From contig CALUSL010000006.1 in NCBI GenBank assembly GCA_944323425.1, forward strand, positions 25,778 through 89,777: a stretch of DNA of 64,000 nt, in the 5' to 3' direction. This document shows, one piece after another, positions 46,599-54,888 of this stretch. Made by a program: the position numbers and the translations under genes. This DNA is from Candidatus Gastranaerophilales bacterium. GTDB taxonomy: Bacteria; Cyanobacteriota; Vampirovibrionia; Gastranaerophilales; Gastranaerophilaceae. The notes beneath the pieces were generated by a model. The model saw only the letters and a program-made list of their open reading frames with translations. It was not told the DNA's origin and did no database searches. Each line of letters begins with the position of its first letter. Within the stretch, counting starts at the first letter, position 1.

Positions 46599-46766
46599 GT
46601 GAGCGAGATTATAAATTTTTTTAAGGATTTATTTATGCTGCAAAAAGATGATAAATCAATGGTAGGTCTTTCAGGATTCAGAAAACCCGCACCGGTAAGG
46701 CAGCCCGTACATTCCAGAAAGGTTACAAAAGAGCTGAAACTTTCTGATTTAATGAGAAGAGCGTAA
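46599..46766 (+). CDS. Possible 55-aa basic microprotein
   Basis: GTG 46599 has AAAGGA nine bases upstream and opens a frame of 55 codons: a hydrophobic/charged start, then a basic stretch (GFRKPAPVRQPVHSRKVTKE). A longer frame begins with GTG 46575 but without a ribosome site. The ribosome site and amphipathic composition favour a real gene; there is no family match I can name. The flanking non-coding stretches 46436-46598 and 46767-46846 show nothing else I can support. Confidence 0.4.
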   Translation: MSEIINFFKDLFMLQKDDKSMVGLSGFRKPAPVRQPVHSRKVTKELKLSDLMRRA

Positions 46767-46846
46767 GAGAAAAGTTCAGTGAGGCATAATATTGAGCAGA
46801 AGGACCGTTTTAGCGGATTCCCCCCTGCGAGGTTCGCGCTATGCAA

Positions 46847-48115
46847 TTATCCGTTCTGTATTTCAGAGATTAATGCTTGAATTTCCGGATTATTACTGAT
46901 AGCCTGAGCCTGATGTGCATAATTCAATGCACCATTTTTATCATTCTTTTCCATATATAGAACAGCAAGATTGTAATAAATTAAATACTTATCCATACTG
47001 CTTCGGGAAACACTTAAACCTTTTTCAAGCATTGTTTCCGCGCTGTCGAAATCCTCTACTCTTGCATACAATACAGACAAATCAATATATCCGCCAATCT
47101 GAAAAGGAGCTTTTTTTATGTAAGTTTGGGCTTCATCAATTTTTCTTGCTATTATATCCTTTTCCGAGCCCAGAACAACCGGTGCATATATTTGCCCTTT
47201 TGTATCATATTCAGTAGTATTCGTTATATCCGGAACAAGATTGTAAAGCAGATACAGCGTATTCAAATCCGACTCGGTAATACTCGCCTCTATACCCGTG
47301 ACTACAGTTGCCATATTAGACATGTACATAAGATCGTTTGCATTCTGGCTATGCCCCATAACGCCCAGAGCATGTGCAATTTCATGAAGCACAAAAGTAT
47401 AAACTGCATCCTGAGGATAATATCGGGCATGCCTGTCTCTATCGTGCAGGTATATAACCATTTTTTTCAATCTGTTATTTTTTATGACCGGAGTCGTAAA
47501 AGCAGGATTTCCCAGATGCCCTTGCTGTCCCTGTGAAGAAACACTCAATGGAACAAATTTTACTTCAATATCCGCATCCCCTTCTGTATAGTCGAACCTG
47601 AAAAAGCCGTCAGATACCCGCTGCCACGTATCGAAAGCCGTTCTTGCTTTCATCTCATAATATTCAGGAACTCTTGTTTCTCTGGAAAAACGTACTGTCA
47701 ACGGAAAAGTATTCTTATCCCAGTGCACAACCTTTGTATCCATAGGTGCATTATAGATATAATTTTCACCTGATTTTTTCAGTGCAAAATCTCTCCACTC
47801 CGATATCTTTTTTTCAGCAATCCTGTCCGCTTCATCATTTTGTTTTGACCGGGTAAAGTCAAAAATTGCTTTCTGATTCGCATAAGACGGAGCCATCTTC
47901 GTCAGAGACTTTATATAAACAAGCCTTGCGTCTCTATTCTCCGGCTCAAGGTACAATGCTGCATCTGCAAATTTAACCGCACTTTTATAATGCTCTTTAT
48001 TTAAATCTGTCGTTGCAATGGCTGTAAATATCTCCGCACCGAAAAATCTTATACCGAACACCAGAACCAGTGCACAGGATAAAGGAATTATGAATCTTTT
48101 TCTTATTTTTGCCAT
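46847..48115 (-). CDS. Matrixin-like secreted metalloprotease with C-terminal TPR repeats
   Basis: 422 aa. An N-terminal membrane helix or uncleaved signal (FIIPLSCALVLVFGIRFF) is followed by a TPR-like segment (FADAALYLEPENRDARLVYI). A metzincin domain comes next with HEIAHALGVMGHSQN (HExxHxxGxxH, residues ~243-253) and the Met-turn DLMYMS. Two or more TPR units end the protein (PFQIGGYIDLSVLYARVEDF, YYNLAVLYMEKNDKNGALNY). The enzyme should face the periplasm, anchored or released. TAGAAT lies six bases before the ATG with no ribosome site. Substrate unknown. Confidence 0.85.
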   Translation of the reverse strand: MAKIRKRFIIPLSCALVLVFGIRFFGAEIFTAIATTDLNKEHYKSAVKFADAALYLEPENRDARLVYIKSLTKMAPSYANQKAIFDFTRSKQNDEADRIAEKKISEWRDFALKKSGENYIYNAPMDTKVVHWDKNTFPLTVRFSRETRVPEYYEMKARTAFDTWQRVSDGFFRFDYTEGDADIEVKFVPLSVSSQGQQGHLGNPAFTTPVIKNNRLKKMVIYLHDRDRHARYYPQDAVYTFVLHEIAHALGVMGHSQNANDLMYMSNMATVVTGIEASITESDLNTLYLLYNLVPDITNTTEYDTKGQIYAPVVLGSEKDIIARKIDEAQTYIKKAPFQIGGYIDLSVLYARVEDFDSAETMLEKGLSVSRSSMDKYLIYYNLAVLYMEKNDKNGALNYAHQAQAISNNPEIQALISEIQNG

Positions 48116-48185
48116 ACGTAAATTCTACTTTATTTTTTCCCTGCTGTCCCCTGCAACATTTTCGCCAATCACACTAAAAAGGCAT

Positions 48186-49235
48186 TTATCCCCGTTTAAC
48201 CCTGCTGGATAGGAAGCTCAAAAACAGCATGATTGCGGAAATACCAATTGCATAAATAAAGTATTTAGTAACAGAAGAACTGACAATAAAACTTGCAATC
48301 GCACCGGATACCACAGCGACCGTAGCAAGCGTCAAAACAGTCTGATTCTGAGAAAAACCGGCATGAAGCAGTTTGTGATGTATGTGCTCTGCATCAGGAG
48401 TAAAAGGCGATTTCCCCTTCAAAATACGACGCAAAGACGAAAAAGTAATATCCAGAATAGGCACGGACAGGATAAATACAGGAACTATCATTGTTAATGC
48501 AGGTGTTTTCATAACGCCTGTTATAGAAAGAGTTGCCAGTAAAAATCCCGAAAACAAAGCGCCGGAATCTCCCATGAAAATTTTTGCAGGATGGAAATTG
48601 TAAGTCAGAAAAGAAAGCATTGACCCTGCAAGAATAAACGCAATAAGTGCACTAATCGCATTTGTCGGGGCTATAGTAACAGCAATCAGCCCCAGAGTTA
48701 CAGCGCTAATTGTTACAATAGAACCGGCAAGACCGTCCACACCGTCTATGAAGTTTAAAGCGTTGCTTACACCGACAATCCACAAAACCGTTATTATGTA
48801 TGACGCAGCAGCGTTGAGCTGCAGCGGGTCGCCGAACGGATTATATATTGCGGTTACACTGACCCCGAGCAAAAACACAATCGTCGCAATCGAAATCTGT
48901 ATAAGAAGCTTAAACTTCGCTCCCAAGCCGAACACATCGTCAACAAGACCGAGCAAAAACATCAAAGAACTTCCGAGGAGTATACCCGAAAGCAGCTTTC
49001 CATAAGGATAGTAGCTCAACACAACCAGCATAAGAAATGTAAGCATTGCACTAAGCCATATTGCAATACCTCCAAGACGTGAAATCGGCGCGTGGTGAAT
49101 TTTTCTCTCATTTGGTTTGTCAACGAGATTGTTTTTCTTTGAAAAATAAATTACAAACGGAACAATAAAAACTCCCAGCAGGTATGAAATTATTGCTCCG
49201 ATTATTTGTGCATCTGTCAATTTAAAATCAAACAT
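48186..49235 (-). CDS. Undecaprenyl-phosphate sugar-1-phosphate transferase (WecA/TagO/MraY family)
   Basis: 349-aa polytopic membrane enzyme that transfers a sugar-1-phosphate, usually GlcNAc-1-P, to undecaprenyl phosphate, the first step of many surface polysaccharides. Acidic motifs LVDDVFGLG, NFIDGVDGLAGS and FMGDSGALFSGF and the His loop AEHIHHKLLHAG match the WecA/TagO branch rather than MraY. About ten membrane helices are present. SD AAGGGAAA precedes the ATG. It follows glyA with a 23-bp gap, probably in one operon. Confidence 0.88.
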   Translation of the reverse strand: MFDFKLTDAQIIGAIISYLLGVFIVPFVIYFSKKNNLVDKPNERKIHHAPISRLGGIAIWLSAMLTFLMLVVLSYYPYGKLLSGILLGSSLMFLLGLVDDVFGLGAKFKLLIQISIATIVFLLGVSVTAIYNPFGDPLQLNAAASYIITVLWIVGVSNALNFIDGVDGLAGSIVTISAVTLGLIAVTIAPTNAISALIAFILAGSMLSFLTYNFHPAKIFMGDSGALFSGFLLATLSITGVMKTPALTMIVPVFILSVPILDITFSSLRRILKGKSPFTPDAEHIHHKLLHAGFSQNQTVLTLATVAVVSGAIASFIVSSSVTKYFIYAIGISAIMLFLSFLSSRVKRG

Positions 49236-49258
49236 TTTTGTTTCCCTTATATCCTCAT

Positions 49259-50509
49259 TTACGCCTTCATATCAGGATATAGAGGATATTTTCTGCATAA
49301 TTTTGAAGAACGTTCTTTGAGATTTTGAAGTGCAATTTCATTATCCGATGCGGTAACTGCTGAAGCAATTATTTTTCCAACCTCAACCATATCCTCTTCT
49401 TTAAAGCCTCTGGTCGTAACAGCCGCTGCACCTAATCTGACACCGCTTGTAACAAAAGGACTCTGCGGATCATTCGGTACTGTATTTTTGTTAGCGGTAA
49501 TACCGACCTTTTCAAGAACATTAGCTATATCCTTGCCGGTTTTGTTGAATTTCCTCAAATCCAGCGTCATCAAGTGGTTTTCGGTACCATTACCCACAAT
49601 ATCCATGCCTTCGTCCATAAGTGCATCTGCAAGAGCCTTTGCATTTTTAATAATCTGTGCGGCATATTCTTTAAATTCAGGCTGCAATGCTTCTTTAAGA
49701 GCAACGGCTTTACCTGCAATTATATGTTCAAGAGGTCCGCCCTGAATACCCGGAAATACAGCTTTGTCAATGCCTGCAGCATGTTCTGCGTCACACATAA
49801 TTATACCGCCTCTCGGGCCTCTGAGTGTCTTATGTGTTGTAGTAGTCACAAAATGTGCATAACCGGCAGGAGAAGGATGAACACCGCCAGCCACGAGAGC
49901 CGCAATATGAGCAATATCAGCCATAAGATATGCGCCAACCTTATCCGCAATTTCTCTGAATCGTTTAAAATCAATGATTTTAGAATAATTGCTTGCACCG
50001 GCAATAATCATTTTCGGTTTTGTTTCCAGAGCAAGTTTTTCTACCTCATCATAATCAATACAGCCCTCGTCATTTACGCCATAGCTGACAATATTGTAGA
50101 AAAGTCCGGAAAAATTCACCGGCGACCCGTGAGAAAGGTGACCACCGTTGGACAAATCCATTCCCATCACTGTATCACCGTGTTTCAATGCATACATAAA
50201 AACTGCCATATTTGCCTGTGCACCGCTGTGCGGCTGGACATTTGCATGATCCATTTTAAAAAGTTCGCATGCTCTCTTTTGGGCGAGTTCCTCAATTACA
50301 TCCACGTTCTCGCATCCGTTATAAAATCTTTTGTGAGGTTTGCCTTCTGCGTATTTGTTAGTTAAAACACTTCCGCAAGCAGCCATAACAGCTTCTGATG
50401 TAAAATTTTCACTTGCTATAAGCTCAATCGTATTCTGCTGTCTTTCCAGCTCCTTTACTATATATTCAGCGACCTCAGGGTCTTCTTTTCTTATTTTATC
50501 CAGTTCCAT
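49259..50509 (-). CDS. glyA: Serine hydroxymethyltransferase
   Basis: 416-aa PLP enzyme converting serine and tetrahydrofolate to glycine and methylene-tetrahydrofolate. The PLP Lys is in [15 protein letters not shown], and the start has [14 protein letters not shown], both signatures of GlyA. GGGGAGAT ribosome site. It supplies C1 units; together with the CFeSP genes it shows active folate-linked C1 metabolism. Confidence 0.97.
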   Translation of the reverse strand: MELDKIRKEDPEVAEYIVKELERQQNTIELIASENFTSEAVMAACGSVLTNKYAEGKPHKRFYNGCENVDVIEELAQKRACELFKMDHANVQPHSGAQANMAVFMYALKHGDTVMGMDLSNGGHLSHGSPVNFSGLFYNIVSYGVNDEGCIDYDEVEKLALETKPKMIIAGASNYSKIIDFKRFREIADKVGAYLMADIAHIAALVAGGVHPSPAGYAHFVTTTTHKTLRGPRGGIIMCDAEHAAGIDKAVFPGIQGGPLEHIIAGKAVALKEALQPEFKEYAAQIIKNAKALADALMDEGMDIVGNGTENHLMTLDLRKFNKTGKDIANVLEKVGITANKNTVPNDPQSPFVTSGVRLGAAAVTTRGFKEEDMVEVGKIIASAVTASDNEIALQNLKERSSKLCRKYPLYPDMKA

Positions 50510-50645
50510 ATTATCTCCCCCTATCGATTATTCAAAATAGTCATTTTTATATTACAACAAGCGGAAAAAAAATGGAAAAAGTTCACATTTTGACACATGG
50601 AACATTAACAATATTCCTCCCAATTTTTACAGAAAAAGGAAAATC

Positions 50646-52028
50646 TTAGCCAAAATACTTTTCGAGAGCCGTTTTGTCAAAGACTTCGATACTGTCTTTG
50701 CTGTGAATAAAAATCAGACAGTTTAAAAGTGACTTAAACATGGAAAACTCAGGCAAAGACATTTTTTTCATAAGATCCGCTATATTCTCAGCCATAAACT
50801 CGGTAATTATTGTTTTGTCTTTCAGCACCAGCGATGTAAAGTAATCAAGCCCCTCTTTTGAATTTATGCCTTCAAAGTATAAAATATCAGGAGATTGAAA
50901 TTCAATAAAACGCATTGCCTTATCAAGATTAAAACCTATATTTTCGTTCAATTCACACTGGTTTACATTCAAAAGGTCGTATTTTGTTATGGATTCTATG
51001 GTCATAACATTTTTATGCTCCGTTGCCGTATCCAGCAGTATAGAATAAACCATATGAGTTTTTCCGCTGAGTCCGGTTCCGCAAACAACAAGTATACCGG
51101 CTTTATTTAACGAATCTTTTATTATAGAAATCTGTTTTTCGTTCAGCCCCGTTTCTTTTAATGTTTTCGGAGGTTTGTATATTTTCAGAGATATTCTTTC
51201 GCCATGAATTGTAGGAAAGGCAGAAATGCTTGCGATAAGGGGAACATTGTCCACTTTAAAACACAATTTCCCGAGCTGCGGCAGTTCAGATACGGTCGGG
51301 TCAAGATTCGACAATGTTTTTAGTCTTGCAATAAAAGATGAAACAAGAATGGTCGGAATCTCTCCGGTCGAATATATCTGAGAATTTTTCTTAAAATTCA
51401 CACTCAGACCGTTGGGTATATGCTCGAGGAAAAGTTCATGTATATCCTCTGAAATTGCCTGTTTCAGAATTGCCCGTATGAGCTTCTGAATATGTTCGTC
51501 CGAAAGATCCTCACTGTGAAGTTCTTCGCGCCAGTCATACTTCGGCTGATCATCGCTTATAAAAATCTGACCTACAGAGCTGGTGCTGTGGTAATATTCT
51601 TCAATCTTTTTAAGAACAGCCCCCTCTGAAGAAATAACCGGTTCTATTTCACATTTTGCATCTTCTACAATCTTGTCTATGGCAAAAAGATCAAGAGGAT
51701 CTGACATCGCGACAGTCAGTATACCTTCTATTTCAAACAGAGGGATTACTTTATACTTCTGCGCATTATTAAAATTTATATAACCGAGACATTTTTTGTC
51801 CAGAGAATAGTCGTCAAGGTTTACATACGGTATATGGAGTTTTGACTCGAGGAATTTCAGCAGTTTTTCTTCCTGTATTATTCCGGAATTTATAAGCACC
51901 TGACCGAGGTTTATATTTTGAGCCCGTGCAACCTGTTCCGCCGTTTCCAGTTCTTCGTATTTTATAAGATTGTCACGGACCAGATCATATTTCAGCTTTT
52001 CAAGCGTTTTGTTTCTAGTAAATTCCAT
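50646..52028 (-). CDS. Degenerate GspE/PilB-like secretion ATPase homolog
   Basis: 460 aa. N-terminal GspE-II domain (LGQVLINSGIIQEEKLLKFL and LTVAMSDPLDLFAIDKIVED) is followed by the ATPase core. Walker A is intact (VVCGTGLSGKTHM). The other catalytic boxes are lost: the Asp box reads TIESITKYD instead of TIEDPVEY, the Walker B region FQSPDILYFEGINSKE replaces QDPDIIMVGEIRD, and the His box is TEFMAEN in place of TxHTN. The four-Cys zinc motif is absent. It may bind ATP without hydrolysing it. It is in a tight operon with a single-domain response regulator and a hybrid kinase, so a signalling role rather than pilus assembly is likely. No pilus genes are nearby. Confidence 0.8.
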   Translation of the reverse strand: MEFTRNKTLEKLKYDLVRDNLIKYEELETAEQVARAQNINLGQVLINSGIIQEEKLLKFLESKLHIPYVNLDDYSLDKKCLGYINFNNAQKYKVIPLFEIEGILTVAMSDPLDLFAIDKIVEDAKCEIEPVISSEGAVLKKIEEYYHSTSSVGQIFISDDQPKYDWREELHSEDLSDEHIQKLIRAILKQAISEDIHELFLEHIPNGLSVNFKKNSQIYSTGEIPTILVSSFIARLKTLSNLDPTVSELPQLGKLCFKVDNVPLIASISAFPTIHGERISLKIYKPPKTLKETGLNEKQISIIKDSLNKAGILVVCGTGLSGKTHMVYSILLDTATEHKNVMTIESITKYDLLNVNQCELNENIGFNLDKAMRFIEFQSPDILYFEGINSKEGLDYFTSLVLKDKTIITEFMAENIADLMKKMSLPEFSMFKSLLNCLIFIHSKDSIEVFDKTALEKYFG

Positions 52029-52402
52029 TATTGCCCCAGATACGCATTCACTTTTTTAATAATCTCATCAAGTTCAAAAGGTTTAGTTATATACTCATTT
52101 ACGCCGGTTTCCTGCCCGATGAGTTTGTCCTCTTCCTGTGAGCGTGCAGTAACCATGATAATGGGAATATCTTTGTATTTCGAATCATATTTCAAGAGAC
52201 GGCTGATTTTGTATCCGTTGATTTTCGGCATCATCACATCCAGTATCATCAAGTCGGGGATAATCTCTTTTGCAAGACTCAGCCCTGTTTCTCCGTCATA
52301 GGCGCAAAAACACTCATAGCCCTCAGCCTCAAGCATAAATTTCAATGTCTCAACTATATCCTGCTCGTCGTCAACTATGAGAATTTTCTTCGTCTCACTC
52401 AT
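52028..52402 (-). CDS. CheY-like single-domain response regulator
   Basis: 124 aa with all receiver residues: acidic pair in IVDDEQD, phospho-acceptor Asp55 in LMILDVMMPK, Thr in MVTARS and Lys in YITKPF. No output domain, so it acts by protein contact. It overlaps the kinase upstream by 8 bases and its stop overlaps the start of the PilB-like gene, so it is probably phosphorylated by that kinase and may bind the PilB-like protein. Confidence 0.92.
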   Translation of the reverse strand: MSETKKILIVDDEQDIVETLKFMLEAEGYECFCAYDGETGLSLAKEIIPDLMILDVMMPKINGYKISRLLKYDSKYKDIPIIMVTARSQEEDKLIGQETGVNEYITKPFELDEIIKKVNAYLGQ

Positions 52403-54491
52403 TTCGTCCCCTTTTTTGCATTTCTATTAACTCATCCGTTTTTTTCAACAAAGCTTCAGCGCTGTCCCCATCCTCCGGAAACAGTACCGTTGAATATACT
52501 ATATCATATTTTTCACTACAGGTCTCGCCTTCCACATAGCTTTCTATTTTCTTCTCGATAAAATTCCTGGCAAATTTATCCGCCTCGGGAATAAACACCA
52601 TTATATTTTTTCGGTTTCCATCATCGTAAAAGACTTCTTTTGTATTTGTAGTCTTTCTTATTATTGATATTTTATTTTCTTTAAGGTCATCGGACATCGA
52701 CGGATTTACGCCTGACTCCTCGCTGATTTTCAAAAGAAGCAGATTATTACCGGAAGTCTTGCTCTTTTCAACAGCCTGAACAAAATCCTGTTCAAATTTT
52801 TCCTTTTCACTGAGTACAGGAATCACAAAACTAAAAGTAGTACCGCAATTAAGTTCGCTTTCAACCCATATAAAGCCCGAGTGCGCTTCAATAAGCTGTT
52901 TTGCAATAGGAAGCCCGAGCCCTGTGCCGCCGTTTTTTCTGCTCAAAGAATTTTCTATCTGCTGGAATTTATCAAAAACCTTCGGGATATCCTCCTGTGC
53001 AATCCCTATTCCGCTGTCTTTGACCGATACTTTAACATAATTTTTATAGAAAACCGGATTTTTAACATCGAACAGTTTTTCTCTGTCTATATCATCAGCA
53101 GAAATCGTTTCAGTTTTAATCAAGATACTTCCGTTTTCATTCGTAAACTTAACGGCGTTGGATACAAGGTTTGTGATAACCTGTTCAAGGCGCTGTGAAT
53201 CAATATAAGTCTCAGGCAGCTCGGGTTCTGTTTCCGAAACAAGAGTAATATTTTTTTCTTTTGCCAGATTTTCAAATGTATTTTTCACAAACTCAACAGG
53301 CGCATTTATACTTCCCTTTTCAAACCTGAAGTCCATCTTGCCAGCCTCAACCTTGGTCAAGTCAAGAAGGTCATTAATTATACCCGAAAGTCTTGTTACA
53401 TTTCTTTTTGCCATATCAAGAAATTTATTCATTGCCGGAGTAGTTTCGCCGGTTTTTCCGCTGAGCATAATATCCAGAGAGTTTTTTATTGCCGTAAGAG
53501 GTGTTCTAAGTTCATGCGAGACGATTGATGTAAACTCCGACTTCAAACGTTCAAGTTTTTCCAGTTTTGTATTTGTATTTTTTATTTCTTCATACAGTGC
53601 CGCATTTTCAAGAGGCAAAGAGACCTGCCGCGCCAGAGTCTGGAAACAGGTTGTATCCTCCTGAGAAAATTCAGTATCTCTAAAGACCTCTATAAGACCG
53701 AAGAATTTTTCACCGACCCTGATTGGCGCAAAAAGATTGTCAAACTTTAAAATATTAAGGTCATACTCCTCAAGCGGATGTTTGATATTCTTTATCACAT
53801 TAATATCATCAACATTTATTTCATATGGTATCTCTTTTTTATCGAAAAGAGCCTTATAGCTGAGAATAGCCCGCATTTTTAAAGAATGCAAAAGTCGCGG
53901 AGATACATCGTTCAACGAATTTATAATAAGGTCAATCTTCTCCTCGCTGTTAAAAACAAGAGTATACGATAAAGAGAAGCTCAAACTCTTATCAAGCCCG
54001 TCAATCAGTATATTTATAAGCTTTTGCTTATCCAGAGAACCTGCAAACTGAGCACTGGTATTATACAGAACATCGAGCTGGTAAAGGCTTTTTGCGAGTT
54101 CACTATTGTTCTGAGAAAGTATGTCCAGAGACTTTTTGAGTTTCAAATTCGAGTTAACTGTCGCAAGAAGAATTTTTTCGTTCACAGGTTTTGTTATATA
54201 GGCATTTGTTGTTCTTAAAATATCGGGATTATCGATATCAGGCTCAATCACCGCAAGCACAAGAATATTTTCAAGATGTGTATAGCTTTTGAGTTTTCTG
54301 CTCAATATCGCTGCATCAAAAGATTTTATGCCTGCATCAAGAATTATCATGCTGACATGCTCATCTTCCAGCTTTTTCAAAACATCATTCTCAGTCAGTG
54401 CAATGCTTGCTGTTATTGAATTATTTTTGAGCGCAGATTCAATGATGGTATTTAGTTCATCATTATCCCCGACTATTAAAACATTAGACAT
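52395..54491 (-). CDS. Hybrid sensor histidine kinase: REC-GAF-HisKA-HATPase, GGDEF-like tail
   Basis: 698 aa, cytoplasmic. Receiver domain at residues 1-120 (LIVGDNDE, IILDAGIKSF, YITKPV), a GAF-like region about 135-300, then a HisKA helix with IVSHELRTPLTAIK (phospho-accepting His present) and a HATPase domain with NAVKFT, VKDSGIGIAQED and RKNGGTGLGLPIA. The last ~120 residues resemble a worn GGDEF domain (STVLFPEDGDSAEALLKKTD) without a GGDEF signature. TAGAAT (54503-54498) is six bases before ATG 54491. It heads the three-gene signalling operon. Confidence 0.9.
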   Translation of the reverse strand: MSNVLIVGDNDELNTIIESALKNNSITASIALTENDVLKKLEDEHVSMIILDAGIKSFDAAILSRKLKSYTHLENILVLAVIEPDIDNPDILRTTNAYITKPVNEKILLATVNSNLKLKKSLDILSQNNSELAKSLYQLDVLYNTSAQFAGSLDKQKLINILIDGLDKSLSFSLSYTLVFNSEEKIDLIINSLNDVSPRLLHSLKMRAILSYKALFDKKEIPYEINVDDINVIKNIKHPLEEYDLNILKFDNLFAPIRVGEKFFGLIEVFRDTEFSQEDTTCFQTLARQVSLPLENAALYEEIKNTNTKLEKLERLKSEFTSIVSHELRTPLTAIKNSLDIMLSGKTGETTPAMNKFLDMAKRNVTRLSGIINDLLDLTKVEAGKMDFRFEKGSINAPVEFVKNTFENLAKEKNITLVSETEPELPETYIDSQRLEQVITNLVSNAVKFTNENGSILIKTETISADDIDREKLFDVKNPVFYKNYVKVSVKDSGIGIAQEDIPKVFDKFQQIENSLSRKNGGTGLGLPIAKQLIEAHSGFIWVESELNCGTTFSFVIPVLSEKEKFEQDFVQAVEKSKTSGNNLLLLKISEESGVNPSMSDDLKENKISIIRKTTNTKEVFYDDGNRKNIMVFIPEADKFARNFIEKKIESYVEGETCSEKYDIVYSTVLFPEDGDSAEALLKKTDELIEMQKRGRNE

Positions 54492-54620
54492 ATGGATATT
54501 CTATCATATCAAGATTTTCAATGCCAGATTGTAATTTTTTGTAATCGGGGTTGAAAAATATTTTTCAGCGTTTAATAATTTATATTGTAAAGGATATTAT
54601 AATTGAAAATTAAATATCTC

Positions 54621-54702
54621 TTGATACTCTGCCGAATGAGAAATGACTAAATGTCATTTCGAATGAGAGGTAAGTCTGGAAGACTGCTCCGGCAAGTATC
54701 GA
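54621..54702 (+). other. Structured element upstream of tRNA-fMet
   Basis: The sequence can fold as a closed multi-branch structure. The outer stem TTGATACT (54621-54628) pairs with AGTATCGA (54695-54702), and an inner GCCG/CGGC (54631-54634/54690-54693) extends it. Two hairpins sit inside: GAAATGAC/GTCATTTC (54640-54660) and AGTCT/AGACT (54673-54685). GAATGAGA occurs twice (54634-54641 and 54661-54668). It could be an RNA structure or a dispersed intergenic repeat; no known family is recognised. Confidence 0.5.
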
Positions 54703-54719
54703 ATCTGAAAATTTAATAT

Positions 54720-54796
<77 letters not shown>

Positions 54797-54804
54797 TTTT
54801 ATTT

Positions 54805-54839
54805 AAGAGGGTTTCAAGGTTTTTGAAATCCTCTTTTTT
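54805..54839 (+). terminator. Rho-independent terminator after tRNA-fMet
   Basis: AAGAGGGTTTCAA / TTGAAATCCTCTT with one G-T pair in the stem and a run of six T. It is placed 8 bases after the tRNA and ends its transcript. Confidence 0.9.
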
Positions 54840-54855
54840 GTGTTAAAATATGCGT

Positions 54856-54874
54856 ATTGTCACCAAATTGTCAC
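54856..54874 (+). repeat. Direct repeat ATTGTCAC, possible integrase arm sites
   Basis: ATTGTCAC at 54856-54863 and 54867-54874, 11 bases apart, between the tRNA and the first element gene. Spaced direct repeats next to an attachment site can be integrase arm-binding sites; function inferred. Confidence 0.4.
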
Positions 54875-54888
54875 TAAAGGAATTAACC

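Noticed and set aside
49574..50365. Open frame of 263 codons on the plus strand opposite glyA
   Set aside because: Antisense to glyA, Cys/His-rich without motifs; a shadow frame.
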